From positions 1 through 28,148 of the forward strand of contig CAZQEZ010000056.1 in NCBI GenBank assembly GCA_964592475.1: DNA of 28,148 bases. Direction: 5' to 3'. The notes below the pieces were generated by a model that saw only the letters and a list, made by a program, of their open reading frames with translations, was not told the origin of the DNA and searched no databases. Source of the stretch: CAZQEZ01 sp964592475 (GTDB lineage Bacteria > Bacteroidota > Bacteroidia > Cytophagales > Cyclobacteriaceae). Of the stretch, positions 1 to 8,020 are shown one piece after another (the first letter of the stretch is position 1; the number at the start of each line of letters is the position of its first letter). Both the position numbers and the translations under genes were made by a program.

Positions 1-38
1 AAATACCCAAATACCCAAATAATGGTCCGCTGGCGGAC
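1..38. repeat. Short direct repeats plus GC-rich hairpin at window edge
   Basis: The window opens with AAATACCC twice in tandem followed by AAAT (1-20). Five bases later comes a GC-rich perfect hairpin with arms GTCCGC (25-30) and GCGGAC (33-38) and a two-base loop. The flanks are very AT-rich, so the GC-rich block stands out. It resembles small dispersed palindromic repeats between genes, but no second copy was noticed in this window, so that class is an inference. Confidence 0.35.
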
Positions 39-217
39 AGGGGGTGGTTAAAAAGTAAATATATTCCTTCTAAGCTTTTGATGAAATTGAAATATTTTAA
101 TTATTTTAATATTATTTCAAGTCTTCTTGTATTTACTAATAAGGATATTCCACAATAAATCATATAGAGCCAATTTTAACATTGTTTAAATTAGGCGACA
201 TTTAACTAAAAAATTTC

Positions 218-247
218 TTTGCTTCTTACTTAAAACATCTATTTTTG
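218..247 (+). promoter_or_regulatory. Bacteroidota-type promoter of the metallophosphoesterase gene
   Basis: A TTTG (-33 element, 218-221) and a perfect TAnnTTTG (-7 element TATTTTTG, 240-247) are separated by 18 bases. This fits the known promoter consensus of the phylum. The start codon at 270 is 22 bases downstream, giving a short leader. Confidence 0.6.
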
Positions 248-269
248 CTCCTTATATTTAATCTTACTT

Positions 270-1325
270 ATGCAAAATAAGGTTTACCGCAACTTAGGCA
301 ATTTATACGAAACTTCCCCTTCGTTTCCCATCAATAAAAAGGACAAACTCGTAATAATGAGCGACATGCACATGGGCCGCGGCGACGGCAAAGATGATTT
401 TACGGCTAACTCCCCTTTGTTTCTCAGTGCGCTCAAGCATTATTATTTTGAAAAGGACTATACACTGGTGCTTAATGGCGATATTGAGGAACTACAACGT
501 TTTAAGTTTAACCAAATCTTTAAGCAGTGGAAAAGGGTATATCATTTATTTGACAAGTTTGCTGCTAATAATCGACTACTTAAAACAGTAGGCAATCATG
601 ACATAGCCCTGCTAACCAAGGAATATGAGGAGTATCCGTATTACATTCACGAATCGCTGAGTCTTAATTACAAAAACGACAATGATATATTTATATTTCA
701 TGGTCATCAAGCGTCTAAAAAATACACCTTGCAAAATGCGCTCATTGGTTATACACTTCGGTATATCGCCAACCCGCTTGGAATTATGAACTATTCGGTA
801 GCACATAGTAGCCGAAAGAAATATAAAATTGAAAAAACTGCTTATAATTTTAGCCGGCAACAAAAAGTGATGTCCATAATAGGGCATACCCACCGTCCAT
901 TGTTTGAATCGCTTCCTAAACCCGAGCGTATTCGTTTTCGTATAGAACAGCTGATACGCGAATACTCCAATAAAGAATTGAGGGAAAACGAACGCCTGGT
1001 GAAACTCATTAAAAATTACAAGGATGAATTGCGGTTGATTCACCGGCAATCACGCGAATATCATAATCTTTACAATGAAATACTGTATGTGCCATGCCTT
1101 TTTAACGCTGGCTGCGTAATTGGTAAACGAGGGATAACTTGCCTGGAAATAACTAATGGAAAAATAAGGCTGGTGCATTGGTTTGATAAAAAGATAAGCA
1201 AAAAATACCTACACCATACAGGCTACGAGCCCCAGCAATTAGGCAAATCTGACTTTTTTCGGCTTTTAATTAATAAAGAAAAGCTCAATTACATTTTTAC
1301 CAGGATAAATGTATTAGCCGAATAA
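270..1325 (+). CDS. Calcineurin-like metallophosphoesterase
   Basis: This 351-residue cytoplasmic protein carries the full two-metal phosphoesterase signature: DMH (D32, H34), GD (G70-D71), GNHD (N109-D111), HGH (144-146) and GHTH (G205-H208). The family hydrolyses phosphomonoesters, phosphodiesters or pyrophosphates using Mn, Fe or similar metals. The arrangement recalls LpxH-like UDP-diacylglucosamine hydrolases. However, the protein is about 100 residues longer than LpxH, with a charged insertion after the GHTH motif (about residues 215-260), so I do not assign lpxH. No signal peptide or membrane segment is visible. The gene stands alone, with its own promoter just upstream and no co-directional neighbour. 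The fold is certain; the substrate is unknown. Confidence 0.88.
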   Translation: MQNKVYRNLGNLYETSPSFPINKKDKLVIMSDMHMGRGDGKDDFTANSPLFLSALKHYYFEKDYTLVLNGDIEELQRFKFNQIFKQWKRVYHLFDKFAANNRLLKTVGNHDIALLTKEYEEYPYYIHESLSLNYKNDNDIFIFHGHQASKKYTLQNALIGYTLRYIANPLGIMNYSVAHSSRKKYKIEKTAYNFSRQQKVMSIIGHTHRPLFESLPKPERIRFRIEQLIREYSNKELRENERLVKLIKNYKDELRLIHRQSREYHNLYNEILYVPCLFNAGCVIGKRGITCLEITNGKIRLVHWFDKKISKKYLHHTGYEPQQLGKSDFFRLLINKEKLNYIFTRINVLAE

Positions 1326-1834
1326 TCTATTTTTTGGCTAAAGCTATGCAAGCAGGACTGTGAATGGTATACGGATTACTATAAAAGTTTCCTACTAAAT
1401 TAACTTACTTTACTTAAATCCACAATCCTCAAGCATTTCCTGCAACATGCCTGAGGTTAATTTTAATAGAATAGTTTGAACCTGCAACCCCTTTTGTTTT
1501 GATTTAATATATAAATCACATTGAAAATAATGGTTCTATGTGAAATTGTGTGGAAAATGTGAAAATGTAGCATCAGCTTGTTATTCAACTAACTGAATCA
1601 TTTGGATGATTTTGTGTTTTTCTCGCAAACTATCTTTTGTAGAAAAAATAATGTCTGCTACTTTGCCAATTCCTTAATACGGCTATGGCCCAGGGGGTGA
1701 GGAAGAAAATATTATTAAAACCAAAGAAGGCTGTCAGTGATAGTTCAAAGCTAATGGTCTCTTTTAAATTGAATTATTTAAATAATAATAATAATTTATA
1801 AATCTCCATGATTAGAAAGATAAAAGCAAATTAG
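1326..1834. other. Gene-poor interval, possible decayed coding remnants
   Basis: No intact gene is visible here. An imperfect hairpin (arms 1427-1436 and 1447-1456) lies about 100 bases after the phosphoesterase stop and is followed only by a T-rich stretch, so it is a weak terminator candidate. On the minus strand two short open stretches, 1410-1535 (41 codons) and 1581-1673 (30 codons), read like protein C-termini but have upstream stops and no convincing starts. They may be gene relics or chance. Confidence 0.4.
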
Positions 1835-1885
1835 AACGTGAAGCAAACTTATTTGAAGGAATATAAATTGCTTCACGTTTTTTTT
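1835..1885 (+). terminator. Rho-independent terminator, 12-bp stem with T-tract
   Basis: Arms AACGTGAAGCAA (1835-1846) and TTGCTTCACGTT (1868-1879) pair perfectly around a 21-base loop, and a run of eight T follows on the plus strand (1878-1885). On the minus strand the stem is followed only by CTAATTTG, so it could stop rny transcripts less efficiently. It therefore primarily serves a plus-strand transcript, yet the nearest plus-strand gene ends 510 bases upstream. Confidence 0.8.
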
Positions 1886-1891
1886 ATAAAA

Positions 1892-3457
1892 TTATTTCGC
1901 GTAGCTAACGGATCGCATTTCGCGAATTACGGTTACTTTTATCTGGCCCGGGTATTGCATATCTTTTTCTATTTTATTGCTAATATCAAAAGATAGCTGC
2001 CCTGCCTGTCCATCTCCTACTGTCTCCGCATCTACAATTACTCGTAGTTCACGACCAGCCTGAATGGCAAAGCACTTATGAACCCCATCAAAAGACAAGG
2101 CCAGGTCTTCAAGTTCTTTCAATCTTTTGATATAAGACTCCATCACCTCTCTTCTAGCACCAGGCCGGGAACCTGAAATAGCATCGCAAGTCTGAATTAA
2201 GGGGGATATCAATGCAGTCATCTCAATTTCATCATGGTGAGCACCTATGGCATTGCATACGTCACTATTTTCTTTGTATTTTTTAGCTAGATCCATACCT
2301 AAAATGGCGTGTGGCACATCCGGTTCTTCTGGCCAAACTTTCCCAATGTCATGCAGCAAGCCAGCTCTTTTAGCTAGCTTTGAATTAAGCCCCAATTCAG
2401 AAGCCAATGTAGCACAAAGCTTTGCCACTTCGCGTGAGTGTTGTAGTAAATTTTGACCATAAGAGGAACGAAATCGCATACGGCCTACCAGTTTTATAAG
2501 CTCCGGATGTAAACCATGTATTCCCAGATCAATTACAGTCCGCTCTCCGATTTCAACTATTTCATCCTCAATATTTTTAGTGGTTTTGGACACAATTTCC
2601 TCAATTCTTGCAGGGTGAATACGTCCATCAACTACCAACCGGTGTAACGATAACCGTGCGATTTCACGTCTTACAGGATCAAATCCAGAAATGATGATTG
2701 CCTCCGGAGTATCATCTACAATAATTTCAACTCCGGTAGCTGCTTCAAGAGCACGAATATTCCGGCCTTCTCTACCAATAATTTTACCTTTGATGTCGTC
2801 GCTCTCTATATTGAATACCGAAACGCAATTTTCAATGGCATGCTCGGTAGCAGTACGTTGAATGGTTTGAATTACGATCTTTTTGGCTTCTTTGGTAGCA
2901 GTCAGTTTAGCTTCTTCTATCATTTCTTTGATCAACGAGGAGGCTTTACTTTGGGCTTCATCCTTTAGTGTTTCCATCAACTGGTTAAGTGCTTCTTCAG
3001 CAGAAAGGTTAGCCACTTTTTCCAGCATAGATACTTGCTGCTCTTTTACCTTCTCCATCTCCTCTTTGCGCTTGTTGATAATTTCTATCTGAGCGTTAAG
3101 GTTCTCTTTCATACTGTCTAGTTCTGCTTCCCGGCGTTTATTTTGCTCAACTTGTTTGGCTAAATGCTGGTCTCGCTGCTTCAAGCGGTTTTCATTGGTA
3201 AGAATCTGGTTTTTTCTGTTGCTTGCTTCCTCTTCAAAATCAGATTTTAATTTTAAAAACTTTTCTTTTGCTTCTAAAATCTTATCCTTTTTTATGTTTT
3301 CTGCATTTACTTCAGCTTCTTTAATTATTAAATTAGCTTTTTCCTGGGCTTCTATTTCTTTCTTCTTAAGAAAGCGCTGAAAAATCACCTTACCCACCGC
3401 GATGCCCATAACTAAGGCTACCACGAAGGTGATTACAATTACTATTATATCTATCAT
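1892..3457 (-). CDS. rny: Ribonuclease Y (membrane-anchored endoribonuclease)
   Basis: The 521-residue product matches RNase Y in length and domain order. There is one N-terminal membrane helix (about 3-28), then a long charged coiled coil (30-200). A KH RNA-binding domain (about 222-280) carries the GREG loop at 228-231. An HD phosphohydrolase domain follows, with H340, the H369-D370 pair, H407/H408 and D425 as likely metal ligands. RNase Y starts mRNA decay by endonucleolytic cleavage at the inner face of the membrane. It is the last gene of the pheT > coiled-coil > zapA > rny run, 91 bases after zapA. That gap contains a two-part stem-loop ending seven bases before the ATG, which could tune translation or serve as a processing site. 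No anomaly is seen in the coding sequence. Confidence 0.97.
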   Translation of the reverse strand: MIDIIVIVITFVVALVMGIAVGKVIFQRFLKKKEIEAQEKANLIIKEAEVNAENIKKDKILEAKEKFLKLKSDFEEEASNRKNQILTNENRLKQRDQHLAKQVEQNKRREAELDSMKENLNAQIEIINKRKEEMEKVKEQQVSMLEKVANLSAEEALNQLMETLKDEAQSKASSLIKEMIEEAKLTATKEAKKIVIQTIQRTATEHAIENCVSVFNIESDDIKGKIIGREGRNIRALEAATGVEIIVDDTPEAIIISGFDPVRREIARLSLHRLVVDGRIHPARIEEIVSKTTKNIEDEIVEIGERTVIDLGIHGLHPELIKLVGRMRFRSSYGQNLLQHSREVAKLCATLASELGLNSKLAKRAGLLHDIGKVWPEEPDVPHAILGMDLAKKYKENSDVCNAIGAHHDEIEMTALISPLIQTCDAISGSRPGARREVMESYIKRLKELEDLALSFDGVHKCFAIQAGRELRVIVDAETVGDGQAGQLSFDISNKIEKDMQYPGQIKVTVIREMRSVSYAK

Positions 3458-3464
3458 AAATAAA

Positions 3465-3504
3465 CGGCATTTATAGTTAGTGTACTACTATATATATCAT
3501 GCCG
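3465..3504 (-). promoter_or_regulatory. Two-part stem-loop in the rny leader
   Basis: Outer arms CGGCAT/ATGCCG (3465-3470 and 3499-3504) enclose inner arms TATAGT/ACTATA (3472-3477 and 3487-3492). In the minus-strand transcript the structure ends seven bases before the rny start codon. There is no T-tract, so it is not a terminator. It could gate ribosome access or be a cleavage site, and the role is inferred. Confidence 0.4.
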
Positions 3505-3548
3505 AGCGGTAAGCCAAACTAAAGAATGGAAATGATTTGTATTTTTGC

Positions 3549-3842
3549 TTATTTAATTTCCTGAGCAATCAATTTATTCAATGTTCCTAATTTTTCGGTT
3601 ACATAAGATTCGCTTTGCTGTTGATGTTCATCAGTGTGCATCTTTTCCACTACACAATCAAATGCCACCATAGCTAGTAAGTCTTGTTTATCATCTATAC
3701 CAAATTGTTCCCGATAATTTTTGATTTTATCATTTATTAATTTACCAGCAATCCTGATTTTTTCTTCATTGTCAGCCGCAACTTTCATTGGATATTCGCG
3801 GTCGGCAATTTTTATTTTAATCGAAAGATTACCACTTCTCAT
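3549..3842 (-). CDS. zapA: Cell division protein ZapA
   Basis: This 97-residue protein has the ZapA layout: an N-terminal beta/alpha head with IKIKIADREYPM-like strands (about 6-20), then AEDNEEKIR-like helices with the conserved alternation leading to an INDKI segment, and a C-terminal helix. ZapA binds FtsZ filaments and bundles them at the division ring. It lies three bases downstream of a small coiled-coil gene and upstream of rny, all on the minus strand, so the three are probably co-transcribed from pheT. Length (about 95-100) is normal for Bacteroidota ZapA. The call rests on overall pattern and context, because the family is poorly conserved. Confidence 0.85.
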   Translation of the reverse strand: MRSGNLSIKIKIADREYPMKVAADNEEKIRIAGKLINDKIKNYREQFGIDDKQDLLAMVAFDCVVEKMHTDEHQQQSESYVTEKLGTLNKLIAQEIK

Positions 3843-3845
3843 ATA

Positions 3846-4142
3846 TTATTTACTCAAATGCAAGATACACTTATCTATTTCCTTGATGTATTCATCAATT
3901 ATATTCCTTAGTTCGGGCAGTTTATCCCCCTCACCATGTATACTATTTACAATTTTACTAATTTTAATCTTATTTTGAAAATCATTTAAATGGTTATCTT
4001 TTGTTTTGAGAGAAGATTTTAATTCAAAATTCTCCTTTTTTAGTAATTCAAGCTCGGATTTTAGCTGCTTATAGCTTTCCAGCAGCATATTTAGCCTTCT
4101 TTCCAGCAGGCTCATCTCCGCTCTTAAATTATCATCTTGCAT
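3846..4142 (-). CDS. Small coiled-coil protein, possible ZapB-like division partner
   Basis: The 98-residue product is almost entirely helical. Residues about 5-60 show heptad-like spacing of leucines (MSLLERRLNMLLESYKQLK, then LELLKKENFELK), predicting a parallel coiled coil, with a charged tail. It has no signal peptide or membrane segment. It is sandwiched one base after pheT and three bases before zapA, implying translational coupling and a link to ZapA. In gammaproteobacteria ZapB is a short coiled-coil partner of ZapA, and this gene could fill that role. The similarity is of shape and context only, so I give no symbol. Confidence 0.75.
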   Translation of the reverse strand: MQDDNLRAEMSLLERRLNMLLESYKQLKSELELLKKENFELKSSLKTKDNHLNDFQNKIKISKIVNSIHGEGDKLPELRNIIDEYIKEIDKCILHLSK

Positions 4143-4143
4143 A

Positions 4144-6561
4144 TCATTTTCTGATAGTAGCCCCTAATTCTTTTTCAAACGATTTAATTAATCTAGCCAT
4201 TGTCTTATCAATCGTTTTATCTGTAAGAGTTTTATCTTTTTCCTGTAAAATAAAACTCAAAGCGTAAGCTTTTTTATCGGCACCAATATTTTCACCTTCG
4301 TAATAATCAAATATATTGATGCTTCGAATAAGTTTGCTTTCAATTTTATGAGCTATATTTTTAATTTGATCGAAAGTTACATTTTTATTAATTACCAATG
4401 ACAGGTCTCGCCTTACTTCCGGAAATTTTGATACTTCGCTGTAAGTAAAATTTTCTTTACTTAGGTATATTAATTGCTCCCAATCCAATTCTGCGTATAG
4501 CAACGGCTGCATTAAATCGGCTAACTGACTGACTTTTCTGGTGAGCAGCCCAATTTTACCTAAGCTTTTGTTACCTAAAGTCAATGATAATCCATATTCA
4601 AACAATTCATCCTCAATGTACTGCTGATCAGGAATTTGAGATGCAAAACGTGTTATGATTTTCGTTACAATAGCTGACAGATCATGAAAATCTGCCCCTC
4701 GAGGTGTTTCACGCCAATTTTCTGCTTCAATATCGCCACTTAAGTAAATACCAAGTTTATATTTTTCTTTATAAGTTTTATTTTCCTGCCAATACACCTT
4801 ACCAAATTCAAAAAGCTTCAAATTCTTTTGCCGGTGCTTAAGGTTATAAGCTGCAACCTCAGCGCCAGTAAACAACAAACTTTGACGCATCACTCCTAGT
4901 TCTTCGCTTAGCTTATTCAAAATTTGTACATCCAGCTTCTCGTCAAAATTTTGAAGTTGCTGACTGTATTTTGGATTGGTTAGAGAATTAGTGATTATTT
5001 CGTTGAATCCATTACCGATTAATAATTGTGAAACCTGATATTGTAAATAATCCGGGTCTTTTGCAGGAAATTCTGAGAGGAAACTAGCATTCAGGTGTTC
5101 CGGAAGCTCAACATTATTATAACCATAAATTCTTAATATTTCCTCAATCACATCGGCTTCGCGAGTCACATCCACTCTAAATGGAGGAACCATGGCAGTA
5201 AATTGCTGCTCAGTTTCATCTTTTATGTCAATATCCAACGCTTTAAGTATGCGTTTGATCTCATCCTTTTCTATTTGCTTGCCAATTAACCGATGTATAT
5301 GTTGGTATTTTATGTTTATAGAAAATGGCTTTACCGGTACTGGATATACATCAACAATTTCGGATGAGATACTACCGCCGGCTATTTCTTTTACCAGTAG
5401 GCCTGCTTTTTTAAGCGCGTACACAGTAATTTCAGGATTTGTACCTCGCTCGAAACGGAAAGAGGCATCTGTTTTTAAACCATGATGCTGTGAAGTTCTT
5501 CTAATATAAGCTGGCGAGAAATAAGCACTTTCGAGAAAAATATTTTGTGTATTCTCCGTAACGCCCGAATCAATCCCACCAAAAACACCAGCAATGCACA
5601 TACCTCCCCTGGCATCGCAAATCATTAAATCTTCTGCTTGCAATTGGCGCTCTTTTTCATCAAGTGTTTCAAATTTACTGCCTTTCGGCAATGTTTTCAC
5701 GATTACTTTTTGCCCGCTGATTTTGTCAGCATCAAAAGCATGCAGAGGCTGACCCAGATCGTGCAAGATGTAATTGGTAATATCCACAATGTTGTTGATA
5801 GGTGCTAAACCTATGGCTTTTAATTTATGCTGCAACCATTCGGGCGATGGCGCTACCTTTACTCCGCTGATTGTAACTGCACTATAACGGGGGCATGCTT
5901 CTTTATTTTCAACCTCTACCGGAATAGGAAGGCTGTTATTATCTACCTGGAAGCCTTTTACCTCATAAGTTTGGATATTTTTATTCAGTACAGCTTTAAG
6001 GTCTCTAGCTACACCCAGATGTGACGCCGCATCTGCTCTATTAGGAGTAAGGCCAATTTCAATGGTGTGATCGTTTTCCAATTTGAAATAATTAGCTGCC
6101 GGCGTACCATTGGATAAGTCTGTATCCAAGACTATTATTCCCTCGTGAGATGTGCCCAGGCCTACTTCATCTTCGGCAACTATCATTCCCTGAGAAAGCT
6201 GGCCGCGTATTTTTGCTTTCTTCAACCTAAGTGGTTCCTGTCCTACCGGATAGATGGTGCTTCCCATAGGGGCAACCACTACTTTTTGCCCTTGAGCTAC
6301 ATTGGGTGCACCACACACAATATTTAGTAATTCCGGCTGCCCTACATCAACTTTAGTAATACTCAGCTTATCTGCATCAGGGTGTTTAACACATTCCTTT
6401 ACTTCACCTATTAGCAAGCCTTCCAAGTTACCTTTTACCTGCTCGTATTTTTCCAAACCTTCTACTTCCAGACCCGTTGCTGTGAGAATATCAGCAATTT
6501 CATTAAGGCTGTAACCTGATAAATCTATGTAGTTATTCAACCAATTATAGGATATTTTCAT
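4144..6561 (-). CDS. pheT: Phenylalanine--tRNA ligase beta subunit
   Basis: The 805-residue protein has the full bacterial PheT architecture. It starts with an N-terminal segment MKISYNWLNNYIDL and an OB-fold tRNA-binding domain (about 40-150, with HPDADKL and CGAPN motifs). The B3/B4 editing domain (about 210-400) follows, with PRYSA and a GGIDSGV segment, then B5 (about 410-485) and the catalytic-like core. The C-terminal anticodon-binding FDX-ACB domain (about 713-805) begins FPEVRRDLSL. With PheS it charges tRNA-Phe and edits mischarged Tyr-tRNA. pheS is not in the window, so the subunits are encoded apart. This gene leads the minus-strand run to rny. A TAATTTTG -7-like element lies on the minus strand at 6707-6714, about 145 bases before the start, suggesting a long leader. 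Confidence 0.98.
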   Translation of the reverse strand: MKISYNWLNNYIDLSGYSLNEIADILTATGLEVEGLEKYEQVKGNLEGLLIGEVKECVKHPDADKLSITKVDVGQPELLNIVCGAPNVAQGQKVVVAPMGSTIYPVGQEPLRLKKAKIRGQLSQGMIVAEDEVGLGTSHEGIIVLDTDLSNGTPAANYFKLENDHTIEIGLTPNRADAASHLGVARDLKAVLNKNIQTYEVKGFQVDNNSLPIPVEVENKEACPRYSAVTISGVKVAPSPEWLQHKLKAIGLAPINNIVDITNYILHDLGQPLHAFDADKISGQKVIVKTLPKGSKFETLDEKERQLQAEDLMICDARGGMCIAGVFGGIDSGVTENTQNIFLESAYFSPAYIRRTSQHHGLKTDASFRFERGTNPEITVYALKKAGLLVKEIAGGSISSEIVDVYPVPVKPFSINIKYQHIHRLIGKQIEKDEIKRILKALDIDIKDETEQQFTAMVPPFRVDVTREADVIEEILRIYGYNNVELPEHLNASFLSEFPAKDPDYLQYQVSQLLIGNGFNEIITNSLTNPKYSQQLQNFDEKLDVQILNKLSEELGVMRQSLLFTGAEVAAYNLKHRQKNLKLFEFGKVYWQENKTYKEKYKLGIYLSGDIEAENWRETPRGADFHDLSAIVTKIITRFASQIPDQQYIEDELFEYGLSLTLGNKSLGKIGLLTRKVSQLADLMQPLLYAELDWEQLIYLSKENFTYSEVSKFPEVRRDLSLVINKNVTFDQIKNIAHKIESKLIRSINIFDYYEGENIGADKKAYALSFILQEKDKTLTDKTIDKTMARLIKSFEKELGATIRK

Positions 6562-6747
6562 TTTTAATTTTAAGTATCGTGAGGATTCAAATTTTACTCA
6601 GATATTACAATCTAATTTAAGTTAAGCTATACATACATGCTTATAAAAAATAAAACTTAGATGATTGACTACAGTTATTCGTATCAGCACCCAGTTTATA
6701 ATTTGACAAAATTAAAGAATCATTTATACTCCGCCTGCATGCTAAGG

Positions 6748-7356
6748 TTATTTTCCCCAGATTTTTTCGCCTGCTTCTACCGCAAATGGTATTTTGTTTT
6801 GTAGTGGAGGAATAGGACAAGCATAACTCTCGGCAAAAGCGCAAAAGGGGTTATAGGCGTAATTGAAGTCAAGTAATATTTTATCACTGGAGAGCAGCTC
6901 CGGATCCAAGTATCTACCTCCACCGTAGGTAGACATGCCATTAGTGGTGTCCCAAAAAGGAAGAAACAGATCTCCGCTTTCCAATGATTTCATTACAAGC
7001 AAATTTGCCACCTGATTGTCATGAGCAAAGTTGGCATAGCCTATTTCTTTATATTTTTCCGGAGCGCCATTGGTCATGTTCAAAGAGATGGTTTTTGGTT
7101 CATCTATGTTCTTTAAGTCAGCCACTATACGCATACTACTGTCTGGCGAAAAATAATTAAGTCCATCAAAATCAGCTCTTTCCTCCGCAGGTAGTGGCGA
7201 CTCCTGATTAAATTGCATAAACCGGTCGCGTTCATCGCGATATTGACTTAGTTCAACCTTATATTTTTCAAAATTAAAAGTATTGCTCCCCTTGAAACTA
7301 TAAACCAAAATAATTACAATAATTAAGGCAACACCTATTTTAATATATTTACTCAT
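6748..7356 (-). CDS. Membrane-anchored DUF1684 family protein
   Basis: The 202-residue protein begins with one hydrophobic helix (about 5-21) without a clear cleavage site or lipobox, so it is probably anchored with the rest in the periplasm. The mature part matches DUF1684: a charged N-terminal helix with YRDERDRFM, a DFDGLNYF segment, FWDTTNG, the hallmark TYGGGRYLD, then DFNYAYNPFCAF and CPIPPLQN close to the C-terminus. The biochemical role of DUF1684 is not established. It is in the same direction as pheT but 186 bases upstream, and it diverges from the acylphosphatase gene. The family call is firm; function is unknown. Confidence 0.88.
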   Translation of the reverse strand: MSKYIKIGVALIIVIILVYSFKGSNTFNFEKYKVELSQYRDERDRFMQFNQESPLPAEERADFDGLNYFSPDSSMRIVADLKNIDEPKTISLNMTNGAPEKYKEIGYANFAHDNQVANLLVMKSLESGDLFLPFWDTTNGMSTYGGGRYLDPELLSSDKILLDFNYAYNPFCAFAESYACPIPPLQNKIPFAVEAGEKIWGK

Positions 7357-7518
7357 TGGCTACTTTTTATCTCTTACTTTTACAAAACGGATTTAGGAGC
7401 ACAAAATTTTTTCCATAAACAAAGCTATCAAATATTTCGAATCGCTTTTGTAAAAAGATTAACTTTTAATACTTATGCTCAGTTGATATATTTCATCGTG
7501 ACACCAAAAATTTTAATT

Positions 7519-7788
7519 ATGAAAACTCTCAAGATTCGGATATACGGCACAGTGCAAGGAGTAGGATTTCGCTATAGCACACAACAGCAAGCAGATAAGT
7601 TGAAACTTAAAGGCTGGGTGAAAAACGAAGTAGATGGAAGCGTGTCTGCTCAGGTTACCGGTGAAGATTCTGCAGTAGATTCATTTGAAAAATGGTGCAA
7701 TCATGGACCGGAATCGGCCAAAGTGGAAAAAGTAACAAGTGAGAAAAAACCAACTGAGAAATATCAAATATTTGAAGTGATACATTGA
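7519..7788 (+). CDS. acyP: Acylphosphatase
   Basis: The 89-residue product from ATG 7519 is a standard acylphosphatase. The phosphate loop GTVQGVGFRY (10-19) has the catalytic Arg at 18, and the second motif GWVKN has the catalytic Asn at 36. The enzyme hydrolyses acyl phosphates such as acetyl phosphate or carbamoyl phosphate in the cytosol. An upstream in-frame ATG at 7483 would add 12 hydrophobic residues, but family members begin almost exactly at 7519, so the shorter form is preferred. The gene is alone, divergent from the DUF1684 gene. No T-tract terminator directly follows. Confidence 0.95.
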   Translation: MKTLKIRIYGTVQGVGFRYSTQQQADKLKLKGWVKNEVDGSVSAQVTGEDSAVDSFEKWCNHGPESAKVEKVTSEKKPTEKYQIFEVIH

Positions 7789-7898
7789 AGCTAACCTTTC
7801 AACTCAAAAAGATATTTTTTATTTATGATATAATATGTGATTATAAGTTTTAATAAAAGTGACGATTAAAATAAATATATCTTTCCATCAATAAAACC

Positions 7899-7924
7899 TA
7901 TAGCTTGAATCAGCTATAATTTTG
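7899..7924 (+). promoter_or_regulatory. Inverted repeat abutting a -7 promoter element
   Basis: Arms TATAGCT (7899-7905) and AGCTATA (7912-7918) flank a six-base spacer, and a perfect TAATTTTG -7 element (7917-7924) overlaps the right arm. This would suit an operator over the promoter of the secreted protein gene at 8021. A T-rich stretch after it (7927-7932) also allows a weak terminator reading for the acylphosphatase transcript. No good -33 element is seen at normal spacing. Confidence 0.35.
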
Positions 7925-8020
7925 ACTTTTTTATTACAACTATCAGAATTTTAGAATTTTACGTTAGTTATTCAGTAGTTAATCGCTAATTTTAGGTCAA
8001 AATTTAACAATTGAAGAGTT

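Noticed and set aside
1..20. Tandem AAATACCC units as part of a CRISPR array or microsatellite
   Set aside because: There are only two short units, with no spacer pattern and no cas genes in the window.
612..1049. 145-codon minus-strand open frame inside the metallophosphoesterase gene
   Set aside because: It is antisense to a gene with a full set of catalytic motifs, has no recognisable domain, and its composition follows from the sense gene.
3458..3548. 6S RNA gene beside zapA
   Set aside because: zapA is next to 6S RNA in some other bacteria, but only 91 bases are available here and the single short structure does not resemble the long 6S hairpin with its central bubble.
5192..5485. 97-codon plus-strand frame inside pheT
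   Set aside because: It is antisense to a conserved part of pheT (between the B3/B4 and B5 domains) and shows no domain of its own.
6641..6844. 67-codon minus-strand frame reaching into the DUF1684 gene
   Set aside because: It overlaps the conserved 3' end of the DUF1684 gene out of frame and reads as low-quality protein.
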